Below are positions 25,436 through 34,216 of a stretch of 53,183 bases of DNA, in pieces. Origin of the DNA: an uncultured Blastocatellia bacterium (lineage in GTDB: Bacteria > Acidobacteriota > Blastocatellia > Pyrinomonadales > Pyrinomonadaceae); contig CAMLLD010000045.1 of assembly GCA_946480785.1 (NCBI GenBank), positions 1-53,183 of the forward strand. The letters are read 5' to 3'. The notes under the pieces were generated by a model that saw only the letters and a list, made by a program, of their open reading frames with translations, did not search any database and was not told where the DNA came from. The translations under genes were made by a program, and so were the position numbers. Each line of letters begins with the position of its first letter. Position 1 is the first letter of the stretch.

Positions 25436-26133
25436 CCGGTCAGCACCAGCCGTGCGGGAAAGTGATGTTCGACAGCAACGTTGCGCAGGCCCGCAGCGCG
25501 GGCGAGGTTCAACAACTCGCGCGGCTTAAAACTACGCAGGATCGAGACCGCGCCATCGTGACGAATCAAACGGTTCTTCAGCACGAGCTTGCCGAGTGTC
25601 GTGTAGAAGAAGTACGGCACGGGATCGCGATGCAGATCGATCACGAAGATGCGCCGCCGTGCCACGCGACTCATCTCGCGCAAGAGGTGCACGACCCCTT
25701 CATCAGGAAAGTGGTGCGTGAACAGCGAGCACATCACGTAATCAAACTCCGCGTCGTCAAACGGCATTTTTAGCGCGTTCGCTCGTACTGAACTTATCTC
25801 GGGAAACGCTTTCGAGTCTTCCAAAATTGCCTGCGCCGATCGTTCGTTCAACTCGAGCCCGACGCCTCTGAAGCGACGCCCAGTTTCCCTGGCCCAAGTT
25901 GCTCCGACACGCAAAAGCTCGCCCGAACCCGCGCCGACGTCGAGCACGGAAAACTCATGCAGCGAGTTTCGCTCGACGTCTTTGAGCAGCGTTTGTTTCA
26001 GCGCGTGCGCATCACCCATCCAGTGATTTATGAATTGCAGCTCGGAGATACAGTGTTCGTATTCGTCCGGCGTGTAGTCGCCGGTGTCGAGATATTCCAG
26101 CTCGGAACTGCGCTGCTTGAACCGCTCGAACAT
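25432..26133 (-). CDS. Class I SAM-dependent methyltransferase
   Basis: 233 residues with motif I VLDVGAGSGELLR (about 64-76), a conserved acidic residue after strand 2 (GVGLELNERS), LKMPFDDAEFDYVMCSLFTHHF and the MSRVARRRIFVIDLHRDP segment. This is a small-molecule methyltransferase of the Methyltransf_11/25 type. Gene order ketosynthase - methyltransferase - FAD reductase on one strand, with 4-base gaps or overlaps, suggests it modifies a shared product. The substrate is unknown. Confidence 0.92.
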   Translation of the reverse strand: MFERFKQRSSELEYLDTGDYTPDEYEHCISELQFINHWMGDAHALKQTLLKDVERNSLHEFSVLDVGAGSGELLRVGATWARETGRRFRGVGLELNERSAQAILEDSKAFPEISSVRANALKMPFDDAEFDYVMCSLFTHHFPDEGVVHLLREMSRVARRRIFVIDLHRDPVPYFFYTTLGKLVLKNRLIRHDGAVSILRSFKPRELLNLARAAGLRNVAVEHHFPARLVLTG

Positions 26134-26137
26134 CGAT

Positions 26138-27412
26138 CTACGATTCCGTTAATTTCTGGACCACGAGGGCGCTGTTTTTCGAACCAAAGCCAATACAGTT
26201 GCAGAGCGCTGTCTTGACGTTTGCCTCGCGTGCTTCGTTGGGGACGTAGTCGAGGTCGCAATCGGGATCGGGTTCCTCAAGATTGATCGTGGGGGGAATT
26301 CTGTTCGTGTGCATCGCGCAGAGCGCCGCGCCGAGTCCGGCTGCGCCACTCGCGCCTTGCGGATGGCCAATCTGGGACTTCGTGCCGGACATCGGAATGC
26401 GTTTCGCGTGGCCGTCGAACGCGCGTTTCAACGCGCTCGTTTCGATGCGGTCGTTCAGCACAGTCGAGGTGCCGTGCAGGTTCACGTAATCGATGTCTTT
26501 AGTTTCAACGCCGGCGTCGCTGAGCGCGAGACGCATCGCGCGCGCGGGTTCGTCGCCGTCTTCGGCGAGACGCACACGATGATACGCGTCGCACGTCGCG
26601 CCATAACCGAGGATCTCCGCGTAGATCTGCGCGCCGCGTTTGCGCGCGTGCTTCAGTTCTTCGAGCACGTAAATCCACGAGCCTTCACCGAGCACCATGC
26701 CCGAACGATTGCGCGAGAACGGGCGCGACGCGCGCTGAGGTTCGTGGTTCCAATCGTTCGTCAACACGGTCATCAGGTTGAAGCCCGCGAGGATTCCGGG
26801 CGCGATCGGCGCGTCGACGCCACCGGCGAGCATCATGTCCTGACGGCTGAGTGCGATGTGTTGCGCGGCGTAGGCGATCGCGTCGGTGGAACTCGTGCAG
26901 CCGGTCGAAACGATGTGCGATAGACCACGCAGACCAAACGCCATCGACAACTCGCTCGATAGACCACCATGAGTCGACGACGGAATCGTGTAAACGCTCG
27001 CTTTGGTGGTTGGTCCAACGTACCAGTATTCATACTGCTGCTCGGTGAACGCGAGACCGCCGCCGCCGGTACCTAGCACGACGCCGAAAGCGCGTCGCTC
27101 TTCGAGCGACATGTCGTTTGGCGAGAGGTTCGCGTCTTCGACTGCTTCACGCGCGGCAGCAAGCGCCAACGGCACCGTGCGTGGCACGTGTTTGCGATCT
27201 TTCGGGTTGAGCTGAGCTTCCCAATCGAAGGAAGGAACTTCGGCGGCGATCTGGACCGGAAAATCGGAAGGGTCGAACGTTTGGATGCGACGCACGCCAC
27301 TCTTGCCCTCGACCAGCGCCTTCCAATAGGCCTCGCGCCCGATGCCCAAGGGCGTCACACACCCCATTCCGGTGATTACTACGCGGCGTGGATGGGTGAA
27401 GCCTCCTAGCAT
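26138..27412 (-). CDS. Beta-ketoacyl-ACP synthase (FabF-like ketosynthase)
   Basis: 424 residues. A complete Claisen-condensing fold with the catalytic cysteine C172 (STGCTSSTDAI), H313 (NLHGTST), K345 and H350 (GTKSQIGHPQGASGAA). The N-terminus VVITGMGCVTPLG is standard for the family. It is not accompanied by an acyl carrier protein, acyltransferase or ketoreductase, so it is either a stand-alone lipid enzyme or part of a pathway with remote partners. The cluster with a methyltransferase and a geranylgeranyl-reductase-like flavoprotein favours a specialised lipid or polyketide over housekeeping fatty-acid synthesis. The SPFH gene ends 15 bases upstream. Confidence 0.95.
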   Translation of the reverse strand: MLGGFTHPRRVVITGMGCVTPLGIGREAYWKALVEGKSGVRRIQTFDPSDFPVQIAAEVPSFDWEAQLNPKDRKHVPRTVPLALAAAREAVEDANLSPNDMSLEERRAFGVVLGTGGGGLAFTEQQYEYWYVGPTTKASVYTIPSSTHGGLSSELSMAFGLRGLSHIVSTGCTSSTDAIAYAAQHIALSRQDMMLAGGVDAPIAPGILAGFNLMTVLTNDWNHEPQRASRPFSRNRSGMVLGEGSWIYVLEELKHARKRGAQIYAEILGYGATCDAYHRVRLAEDGDEPARAMRLALSDAGVETKDIDYVNLHGTSTVLNDRIETSALKRAFDGHAKRIPMSGTKSQIGHPQGASGAAGLGAALCAMHTNRIPPTINLEEPDPDCDLDYVPNEAREANVKTALCNCIGFGSKNSALVVQKLTES

Positions 27413-27427
27413 GTACTGAACCTCGGG

Positions 27428-28510
27428 TTAGATTTTGTGGCCGCACTCGTTGCAGAACTTGGCGCCGCTCGGTAGCTCGGATTGGCAGTTGGGGCACGTT
27501 GCTGGTCCAAGCTTCGTGCCGCACTCATTACAGAACTTCGCTGCCGGATTGTTTTCGTGGCCACAGTTGGGACACTTCACAGTTGCGGCCGCTGCTCCGG
27601 CTGAGTTTTGCGCGGTCGAGGTTGGGCCTTCTTTTGATTGCCGGAGGGCGTCGCTCATCGCGCCGGCCATCGCGTTGCCGAGTGCGAAACCCGCGCCGAG
27701 ACCGGCGCCGGTGCCCGCGCCACCGGAAGGATTCTGCGCTGCGTCGCGCATAGCGTCAGCGGCCTGGAATTGCGTGTAACGGCCGACGTCGCCGATCACG
27801 CCCATCGAAGTGCGCTTGTCCATCGCGGCTTCGACTTCCGGTGGGAGCGAGATGTTTTCGATAACGAACTTCGTCAGCTCGAGGCCCCAGGCTTTGAAGT
27901 CGTCGCTCATCTTGCCGCGCATGAACTTGCCGAGCTCGTCGTAATTTGAAGCAAGATCGAGAGCGGCGATTTTGGCTTCGCCGAGTGCGTCTGTGAAGCT
28001 GCTTACGAGCGTGCGTTTGAGTTGGCCTTCAACGTCTTCGGTGACGAAGCGCGCGTTCGTTCCGGCGATCTCTTTGATGAACGCTTGCGGATCGGCAACA
28101 CGGATCGAGTAGATGCCGAAGGCGCGCAGACGGACCATGCCGAAGTCGGGGTCGCGCAACATCACGGGATTCGGCGTGCCCCACTTGAGGTCCTGAAACT
28201 GTTTCGTGCTGACGAAGTAGACCTCGGATTTGAAAGGTGAGTTGAAGCCGTATTTCCAGGCGCCGAGTTTTGAAAGAATCGGCGTGTTGCCGCCGTCGAT
28301 GGTGTAGCGGCCCGGGGGAAACTGATCGGCAATCTGGCCCTCGTGGACGAACACCGCCGATTGCGACTCGCGCACGATCAGTTGTGCTCCGTTTTTGATC
28401 TCCTGGTCGCGCACCGGAAAGCGATAGACGAGCGTGTTGCCGGTGTCGTCGAGCCACTCGATTACTTCGATGAACTGCGCGCTTGGGCTGAGACGATCGA
28501 GTATTCCCAT
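27428..28510 (-). CDS. SPFH-domain protein with C-terminal double zinc ribbon (YdjI-like)
   Basis: 360 residues. The N-terminal part (about 15-260) matches the SPFH/virion-core-like family (VIEWLDDTGNTLVYRFPVRD, QLIVRESQSAVFVHEGQIAD, FGMVRLRAFGIYSIRVADP), followed by a Gly/Ala-rich stretch. The last 50 residues contain two zinc ribbons, each CPNCxxE...FCNECG. This matches the Bacillus YdjI type of membrane-associated or envelope-stress proteins. It lies 15 bases upstream of the ketosynthase gene and could share its operon, though a functional link is not established. Confidence 0.9.
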   Translation of the reverse strand: MGILDRLSPSAQFIEVIEWLDDTGNTLVYRFPVRDQEIKNGAQLIVRESQSAVFVHEGQIADQFPPGRYTIDGGNTPILSKLGAWKYGFNSPFKSEVYFVSTKQFQDLKWGTPNPVMLRDPDFGMVRLRAFGIYSIRVADPQAFIKEIAGTNARFVTEDVEGQLKRTLVSSFTDALGEAKIAALDLASNYDELGKFMRGKMSDDFKAWGLELTKFVIENISLPPEVEAAMDKRTSMGVIGDVGRYTQFQAADAMRDAAQNPSGGAGTGAGLGAGFALGNAMAGAMSDALRQSKEGPTSTAQNSAGAAAATVKCPNCGHENNPAAKFCNECGTKLGPATCPNCQSELPSGAKFCNECGHKI

Positions 28511-28547
28511 TTAGACCTCACTCTTGCAAGGATTCAAACAAAGCGGA

Positions 28548-29015
28548 TTATACGCTGAGAGACCGGGAATGTTTGAAGCGACGGAGGCGGTTTTTGTAGT
28601 AGCGGGTAAGAATAAGGAGCATAACGAGCCCGCCGGACATGTCGATCAGGCTGTCGTAAATCGAGGCCGTGCGCGACGGGACGTAGCTCTGGTGATACTC
28701 GTCGAAAAGGGCGTAAATGACGACAACGGCGAGTGCGGCGAGAAACCAGCGTGTTGCGAGTGCCGGTTTTTGTGAGGTGCTAAAGGCGCGCGCAGCGAGG
28801 TAAGCGAGAATCGCGTACTCAGTGAAGTGTGCGACTTTTCTGACGATGAAATGGATTAAGGCCAGAGTTTCCGGGCTCGTGTTGGGATGGAGCCACAGGA
28901 CGAGCGGACCGATAATGCGCGACGTGTTCTCGGCGGAGAAACTGTCAGACGAAGCGTAGGAGATGAAGACCAGCCAGGCGACGAGTGGTAAGTAACGGCT
29001 GAGAAGTCTGGCCAC
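28548..29015 (-). CDS. VanZ-family membrane protein
   Basis: 155 residues with four predicted helices and the VanZ pattern: LVAWLVFISYASSDSFSAEN near the N-terminus, IHFIVRKVAHFTEYAILAYL in the middle and FDEYHQSYVPSRTASIYDSL towards the end. The family is named for a teicoplanin-resistance protein, but most members are of unknown function. The start is a GTG at 29013-29015 lying in the TGTGGCC of a short dispersed-repeat match; no Shine-Dalgarno is evident, so the N-terminus is uncertain. Confidence 0.85.
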   Translation of the reverse strand: MARLLSRYLPLVAWLVFISYASSDSFSAENTSRIIGPLVLWLHPNTSPETLALIHFIVRKVAHFTEYAILAYLAARAFSTSQKPALATRWFLAALAVVVIYALFDEYHQSYVPSRTASIYDSLIDMSGGLVMLLILTRYYKNRLRRFKHSRSLSV

Positions 29016-29021
29016 AGATTC
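29009..29021 (-). repeat. Partial dispersed ATCCGTG-type repeat at the VanZ start codon
   Basis: On the minus strand the sequence AATCTGTGGCC matches the end of the repeat unit (ATCTGTGGCC at 25041-25050). Its GTG is the start codon of the VanZ gene. It is short, and so weak on its own. Confidence 0.35.
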
Positions 29022-29032
29022 TTTGGCCCGAG

Positions 29033-29149
29033 CGTGTACGCCGGACCGCCAACTTGCCCGTGTACGCCGAAGGCGTTAGCGAATTTGAGCCCAGGGTTGT
29101 TGCAACCCTGGGAACGCAAAAGAAAGCTCTTCAACCCTGAAGGGGTTTC
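29033..29149. repeat. Compound intergenic repeat with hairpins between atpG and VanZ
   Basis: Two copies of CGTGTACGCCG (29033-29043 and 29059-29069) are followed by CGAAGGCGTTAGCGAATTTG, then a perfect hairpin CCCAGGGTTG (29090-29099) / CAACCCTGGG (29103-29112). The shorter inverted repeat AACCCTGAAGGGGTT follows at about 29133-29147. From memory, strings like these occur as scattered intergenic elements in several bacterial groups. The hairpins may also end transcription of the ATP synthase operon. Confidence 0.65.
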
Positions 29150-30037
29150 CTACAGGGCGGCGGCGCCGGAGACGACTTCGATGATCTCGTTGGTGATCGC
29201 GGCTTGGCGGATGCGGTTCATGTTCAGCGTCAAGCTGTCGATCAACTCGCTCGCGTTCTTCGACGCTGAATCCATTGCCGTCATCCGCGCACCGTGCTCG
29301 GACGCGACCGACTCAAGCAACGCGCGAAAGATCTGCGTCTCAACCAAACGCGGCAACAAACGCCCAAACATTTCCTGCGGCGGCTGCTCGTAAATGTAAT
29401 CGACTAGCGTCACCGCCTGTTGCGACTTCGTTTCCGCCTCCGCTTCTTTCGGACGCGCCACCGGCAACAACTGCTCGAGCACGACGCGCTGCGACAGCAC
29501 CGACTTGAACTCGTTGTAAACGACGAACACTTTATCAATGCTCTCGTCTTCGCTGTAGAGCTTGATGATCGCGCGCGCAACTTCCAGCGCTTCCGAAAAT
29601 TCGACGCGTCCTTTGCCTGTCAGACCGATGTACTCCGAAACGATCGTCGCGTGACGATTGCGAAAGAAGTCGCGGCCCTTACGTCCGATCGCGAACAGCT
29701 CGATCGTCTTACCGGAATTCTCGCGAATGAACGCTTGCGCGGCTTTCGTCAGGTTCGTGTTGAAAGCGCCGCACAGACCTTTATCAGCCGTAATTAGGAC
29801 CAGCAGGTAACGCTCGTCTCCGCGCAGGTCGAGCAACGGATGATGAAAGTCTTCATCGGTGCGCTTCGCGAGCTCGCCCAAAACCTCCGCCATCTTGTTC
29901 GCAAACGGACGCGCGGTGACGACGCGATCCTGCGCGCGTTTGAGCTTCGCAGCCGAAACCATCTTCATGGCTTTCGTGATCTGCTGCGTGTTTTTGACCG
30001 ACTTGATGCGCCGGCGGATGTCGAGAAGATTAGGCAT
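29150..30037 (-). CDS. atpG: ATP synthase F1 gamma subunit
   Basis: 295 residues. The central shaft subunit, which rotates in the alpha/beta ring. Both ends carry the family signature: DIRRRIKSVKNTQQITKAMK at the start and MDSASKNASELIDSLTLNMN at the C-terminus. The body includes KGLCGAFNTNL. It is the last gene of a minus-strand operon b' - b - delta - alpha - gamma. The beta (atpD) and epsilon (atpC) genes that normally follow are absent here; the next gene is VanZ. Confidence 0.97.
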   Translation of the reverse strand: MPNLLDIRRRIKSVKNTQQITKAMKMVSAAKLKRAQDRVVTARPFANKMAEVLGELAKRTDEDFHHPLLDLRGDERYLLVLITADKGLCGAFNTNLTKAAQAFIRENSGKTIELFAIGRKGRDFFRNRHATIVSEYIGLTGKGRVEFSEALEVARAIIKLYSEDESIDKVFVVYNEFKSVLSQRVVLEQLLPVARPKEAEAETKSQQAVTLVDYIYEQPPQEMFGRLLPRLVETQIFRALLESVASEHGARMTAMDSASKNASELIDSLTLNMNRIRQAAITNEIIEVVSGAAAL

Positions 30038-30047
30038 CGTTTATTAA

Positions 30048-31640
30048 TTAAGCCGGTTGCGGCGCCGCGGTCGCAGTTGCCGGCGTTGCTGAAGCAGCGA
30101 CCGCGAAGTCACCCGCACCGTCCGTCGATTGCTTCTTCCATTCATGCTTGAAGTCTTCGAGCACCTGTTTGAGATCGGCCTTGATCTCATCGGTAATCGT
30201 TTTCTTGTCCGCAATCGCCGCGAGTACACCAGGACTTGAACTCTCAACGAATTTGAGCAAGGTCGACTCGAAGCGCCGCACATCTTCGACGGGAATGTCG
30301 TCGGTATAACCATTCGTCGCGGCCCAGATCACGAGGACCTGTTTCTCGACGTCCATCGGTTGATACTGCGGCTGCTTCAAGATCTCCGTGAGACGCTGAC
30401 CGCGCGCGAGCTGCGCTTGCGTCGCTTTGTCGAGGTCGGAACCGAACTGCGCAAACGCCTGCAACTCGCGAAACTGCGCCAGGTCGAGCCGAAGTGTTCC
30501 AGCCACTTGGCGCATCGCTTTGATCTGCGCGGAACCACCCACGCGCGACACGCTGTTGCCGACGTTGATGGCGGGACGGAAACCGCTATTGAAGAGATCC
30601 GCTTCGAGAAAGATCTGACCGTCGGTGATCGAGATCACGTTGGTCGGAATGTACGCCGAAATATCGCCCGCCTGGGTTTCGATAATCGGCAAACTCGTCA
30701 ACGAACCGCCGCCTTTCGCGTCGGAAAGTTTGGCCGCGCGTTCCAGCAAGCGCGAGTGCAGATAGAAAACGTCGCCCGGGTAAGCCTCGCGACCCGGCGG
30801 CCGGCGCAGCAGCAGCGAAATCTCGCGATACGCGGCTGCCTGTTTTGAAAGATCGTCGTAAATCGTGAGCGCGTGCTTGCCATTATCGCGGAAGTATTCG
30901 CCCATCGCCGCGCCGGAGTACGGCGCAAGAAACTGCATCGCCGCGGGATCGGAAGCGGTGGCTTTGATGACGATCGTATAGTCCATCGCGCCGTAGTCCT
31001 GAAGCGTTTTGACGACCTGGGCCACGGTGGACGCCTTTTGGCCGATCGCGACATAGATGCAGATTACGTCCTTGCCTCTTTGATTGATGATCGTGTCGAC
31101 CGCGACGGCGGTTTTGCCTGTTTGTCGATCGCCGATGATCAGTTCGCGCTGGCCGCGACCGATCGGCACCATCGCGTCGAGCGCTTTCAGACCGGTTTGC
31201 AGCGGCTCTTTCACCGGTTGCCGGTCGACCACTCCGGGAGCGATGCGCTCGACCGGGTAGTAGTGATCGGTGACGATTGGACCAGCATCGTCGATCGGAT
31301 TGCCGAGCACGTCGACCACGCGGCCGACCAACGCCTCGCCGACCGGCACCTGCATGATGCGGCCGGTGCGTTTGACCAGGTCGCCTTCGCGGATCGCCTG
31401 GAACTCGCCGAACAACACCGCGCCGACTTTGTCTTCTTCGAGGTTGAGCGCGAGGCCGCGAACGTCGTGCGGAAACTCGAGCAGCTCGCCGGCCATGACT
31501 TTCTCGAGACCGTGAATCTCGGCGATGCCGTCGCCGATCTTGATCACAGTGCCGACTTCGGTGACGGTCACGCCGGTGTCGAAGTTTTCGATCTGCTTGC
31601 GGATGATGTCGTTGATTTCGCTGGCTCTTATTGGTTCCAT
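30048..31640 (-). CDS. atpA: ATP synthase F1 alpha subunit
   Basis: 530 residues. The noncatalytic nucleotide-binding subunit of F1. The P-loop GDRQTGKT spans about G170-T177, with RGQRELIIG just before it. The alpha hallmarks [17 protein letters not shown] and [17 protein letters not shown] are present. The C-terminal tail is longer than usual and Ala/Pro-rich (about the last 20 residues), which may be lineage specific. AGGAAA precedes the ATG. The gene sits 10 bases before atpG and 19 bases after atpH. Confidence 0.97.
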   Translation of the reverse strand: MEPIRASEINDIIRKQIENFDTGVTVTEVGTVIKIGDGIAEIHGLEKVMAGELLEFPHDVRGLALNLEEDKVGAVLFGEFQAIREGDLVKRTGRIMQVPVGEALVGRVVDVLGNPIDDAGPIVTDHYYPVERIAPGVVDRQPVKEPLQTGLKALDAMVPIGRGQRELIIGDRQTGKTAVAVDTIINQRGKDVICIYVAIGQKASTVAQVVKTLQDYGAMDYTIVIKATASDPAAMQFLAPYSGAAMGEYFRDNGKHALTIYDDLSKQAAAYREISLLLRRPPGREAYPGDVFYLHSRLLERAAKLSDAKGGGSLTSLPIIETQAGDISAYIPTNVISITDGQIFLEADLFNSGFRPAINVGNSVSRVGGSAQIKAMRQVAGTLRLDLAQFRELQAFAQFGSDLDKATQAQLARGQRLTEILKQPQYQPMDVEKQVLVIWAATNGYTDDIPVEDVRRFESTLLKFVESSSPGVLAAIADKKTITDEIKADLKQVLEDFKHEWKKQSTDGAGDFAVAASATPATATAAPQPA

Positions 31641-31659
31641 AATTTCCTCTGTCGTAACA

Positions 31660-32202
31660 CTATTGACCGGTCAGGCCCGCGGCGAGTCGCTCGAGATTGC
31701 TCTCGACGGATCCGTCGAAGATCGTGGAGCCGATGCGCGCGACAAGGCCGCCGATGATTGCTTCGTCGGTAGCGAAAGTCAGTCGCACGGTACGCCCGGT
31801 CGCCGACGTTAGTGTGTCGTGTAGCGCCTTCTTTAACTCTTCGGGAATCGGGCGCGCGGTTGTAATCTCCGCCGCGACCACGCCGCCACGCTCGTCGAGG
31901 ACCTGACCGAAGCGTTCTACGATTTCGGGCAACTGTGCGAGTCGCTGGTTCTTCAGTAACACGCGCAGGAAACTCGCGCTTGTTTCGCGGACGCGACTGC
32001 GCGTGAGCAGATCTTCGAGTACGGCGCGTTTGTGATCATAAGCGATGGTGGGATTCGCAAAGACTTCTCTCAACTGGGGATTGTTGGCGATCATCGAGGC
32101 CCAGCTTTGGATCTCGTTCTGGACCTCCCGCTCTTCCCGTCGTTCGATGACTACATCCGCGAGGGCTGACGCGTAGCGGCGCGCGACCGTCTGCAAACTC
32201 AA
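31660..32202 (-). CDS. atpH: ATP synthase F1 delta subunit
   Basis: 180 residues. The peripheral-stalk cap joining F1 to the b subunits. The N-terminal helical domain starts [19 protein letters not shown], and the C-terminal domain has [17 protein letters not shown] and [20 protein letters not shown], the usual delta pattern. Its ATG overlaps the stop of atpF by 4 bases (32199-32202), consistent with tight co-translation. Confidence 0.95.
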   Translation of the reverse strand: MSLQTVARRYASALADVVIERREEREVQNEIQSWASMIANNPQLREVFANPTIAYDHKRAVLEDLLTRSRVRETSASFLRVLLKNQRLAQLPEIVERFGQVLDERGGVVAAEITTARPIPEELKKALHDTLTSATGRTVRLTFATDEAIIGGLVARIGSTIFDGSVESNLERLAAGLTGQ

Positions 32203-32720
32203 ACTCTGGCCCTCCTCAGTTCACCGATGCTCTCTTCGATCAAGTGGCGATCGTCTTCCGGGCGCATTTTGGTGCGCACGGTCTCGCGCGCGTAGTCGAC
32301 GCTTCTCTTTGCGAAAAACTGGCGCAGCGATTTGCGCGCGACTTTGTCGGCAGTTTCTATTTCGCGCTCTGCCTGTTGTTTCAGTTTCTCGATTTCGCGT
32401 TGAGTCGAAGCGGCGAGACGTTGCCGCTCAGACTCGGCTTCCTGTGCGGCTTGTTCCTTCACTGCGCGCACATCGGCGTCGAGTCTGCTCAACAGGGAGT
32501 CGGCCTCCGCAATCTTTGCTTCCGCTTGGGCCCGCTGCTGCTGGGCTTGGACCAACTCCTGCTTGATCGCTTCGCGGCGCGCACCGAGAGCTTCGCTGAT
32601 CGGCCGCCGCAAAATGTAAATACCCGCCGCCAGGAATATGGCGAGATTGAGAAACTTCCAGAGCTCGAGACCCGGATAGTTAAACCAGTCTTTCCATTCT
32701 AAAAAAGCGAGTGCAATCAT
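32199..32720 (-). CDS. atpF: ATP synthase F0 subunit b
   Basis: 173 residues. One N-terminal membrane helix (about 15-37, KFLNLAIFLAAGIYILRRPI), then a long charged coiled coil (ALGARREAIKQELVQAQQQR and on), the peripheral stalk. A second, shorter b-type gene is 36 bases upstream, so the stator is probably a b/b' heterodimer. The final residues overlap the start of atpH. Confidence 0.93.
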   Translation of the reverse strand: MIALAFLEWKDWFNYPGLELWKFLNLAIFLAAGIYILRRPISEALGARREAIKQELVQAQQQRAQAEAKIAEADSLLSRLDADVRAVKEQAAQEAESERQRLAASTQREIEKLKQQAEREIETADKVARKSLRQFFAKRSVDYARETVRTKMRPEDDRHLIEESIGELRRARV

Positions 32721-32756
32721 TCGTATAAATTAACGCTGTGTGTTCAGGTTCGGTTT

Positions 32757-33200
32757 CTACCGGCGCAATATCTGCGAACTGATCAAGTCGCCAACCGTTA
32801 CTGCCTGCGACTCCAGCTCGGCGCGCACCTTTTGTTCCTGCTGGCGCGTCTGCTCGACTTGCGCGGCCACAGTTTTCGAAAGTTCCTCTCGCTGGAGACG
32901 AACCTTCTCTTCCTTTTCCTTAAGCGCCGCAGCGCGCTCCTTCTCTAATAACCGGTAACCTTCGGCGCGCGCCTCGCGCAACGTGCCGTTGTAGCGCCGA
33001 AGCTTCTCCTCGGTTTCAGCCGCCATTGCCTCTGCTTCTTTCAGACGACCGGAGATTTGCTTCTCACGCTCGGCTAGTATCTGATTGATTGGCTTCAATA
33101 ATGTTCGGTTCAGGATGAAAACCATCACCGCGACCATGAGTAGATGGAGCAGTAACGTACCATCAGGAACCAACTGTATTGAGGTCTCTGCGAGAAACAT
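32757..33200 (-). CDS. ATP synthase F0 subunit b'
   Basis: 147 residues. A single membrane helix near the N-terminus (DGTLLLHLLMVAVMVFILNR, about 13-32) and a coiled-coil tail (LAEREKQISGRLKEAEAMAA and on). This is the second b-type subunit (b' or AtpX), as in photosynthetic bacteria and many others with a b/b' pair. It is the first gene of the ATP synthase operon here; a GAGGAATCGG motif precedes its ATG. The a and c subunit genes (atpB, atpE) are not in the window. Confidence 0.92.
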   Translation of the reverse strand: MFLAETSIQLVPDGTLLLHLLMVAVMVFILNRTLLKPINQILAEREKQISGRLKEAEAMAAETEEKLRRYNGTLREARAEGYRLLEKERAAALKEKEEKVRLQREELSKTVAAQVEQTRQQEQKVRAELESQAVTVGDLISSQILRR

Positions 33201-33352
33201 CCGATTCCTCTGATTGATGATTGGTGATGCCTACTGAAAAGCGGGCGAGTCTAACATGCGCCCCGCAATTCCGCCAAACGACTCCCACTTATTCGCAATC
33301 TCCCTCTTCGGTTATGGCTATTTTACTTTGTATTATTTGGCTACTTTAAACT

Positions 33353-34216
33353 TTACACCTGCGCAGTGGCCGAAAGAAGCAGGTTGTAGATGCGGTCGAG
33401 ATCCTGGTTACTGAAAAAGCTGATCTCGACCTTCCCCTGCCCCTCACCGCGGAGCTGCACGATTCTCACTTGAGTGCCGAGCGCTCGCCTCAGCTTCGTT
33501 TCGGCCGCGCGAATGTTCGGGTCAGCGGCGCTAGCGGCTTTGGGAGGCGCGTTCCCGTCCACGGCTTTACGAACAAGGTGTTCCGTTGCACGAACCGAGA
33601 GGCCGCCGTCGATAATCTGTCGCGCGAGTTTCCGCTGCTGGTCTACTTCTGGCACGCCGAGGATCGCACGGGCGTGGCCGGTGGACAGTCGACCCTCCAC
33701 AACGAGCTTCTGTAAATCATCGGGAAGCTTCAGCAGCCGGAGGTAGTTCGTTATGTACGACCGATCGCGACCGATGCGTACGGCCAGTGATTCCTGAGTC
33801 AGACCGACAGTCTCGATTAGTCGCTGGTAAGCTTGGGCTTCTTCAATCGGGTTGAGGTTCTCACGCTGAATGTTTTCGATGAGCGCGATCTCAAGAAGAT
33901 CCTTGTCCGGTACGTCCTTGATGACCACCGGCACCTTTGAAAGTCCGGCGAGCTTCGCCGCACGCCAGCGACGTTCGCCGGCAATCAGCTCATAACGGTC
34001 CGCAACGCGACGTACCAGCAAAGGCTGGATGATTCCCTGAGCACGAATCGAATCCGCCAGTCCTTCCAAGGCACCCTCGTCGAAATGTGTGCGCGGCTGC
34101 ATCGGCCCGGGGACGATGGCGTCCACGTCCACTTCGGTTGGTTCGGAGCCGAGATCGACCGTCGTGTCAGACGACAGCAGAGCCCCCAGACCCCGACCCA
34201 GTGCTTTTCGATTCAT
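33353..34216 (-). CDS. parB: Chromosome-partitioning protein ParB (Spo0J)
   Basis: 287 residues from the ATG at 34216 (NRKALGRGLGALL), with GGGAG 7 bases upstream; an in-frame TTG lies 2 codons earlier. ParB/Spo0J signatures: the ParA-stimulating N-terminus, the CTPase region (QPRTHFDEGALEGLADSIRA, LIAGERRWRAAKLAG, LIENIQRENLNPIEEAQAYQ) and the helix-turn-helix (SLAVRIGRDRSYITNYLRLL). It binds parS and spreads on DNA. It is co-transcribed with parA, whose end overlaps its start by 50 bases. A parS site lies about 830 bases away at 35049. Confidence 0.96.
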   Translation of the reverse strand: MNRKALGRGLGALLSSDTTVDLGSEPTEVDVDAIVPGPMQPRTHFDEGALEGLADSIRAQGIIQPLLVRRVADRYELIAGERRWRAAKLAGLSKVPVVIKDVPDKDLLEIALIENIQRENLNPIEEAQAYQRLIETVGLTQESLAVRIGRDRSYITNYLRLLKLPDDLQKLVVEGRLSTGHARAILGVPEVDQQRKLARQIIDGGLSVRATEHLVRKAVDGNAPPKAASAADPNIRAAETKLRRALGTQVRIVQLRGEGQGKVEISFFSNQDLDRIYNLLLSATAQV

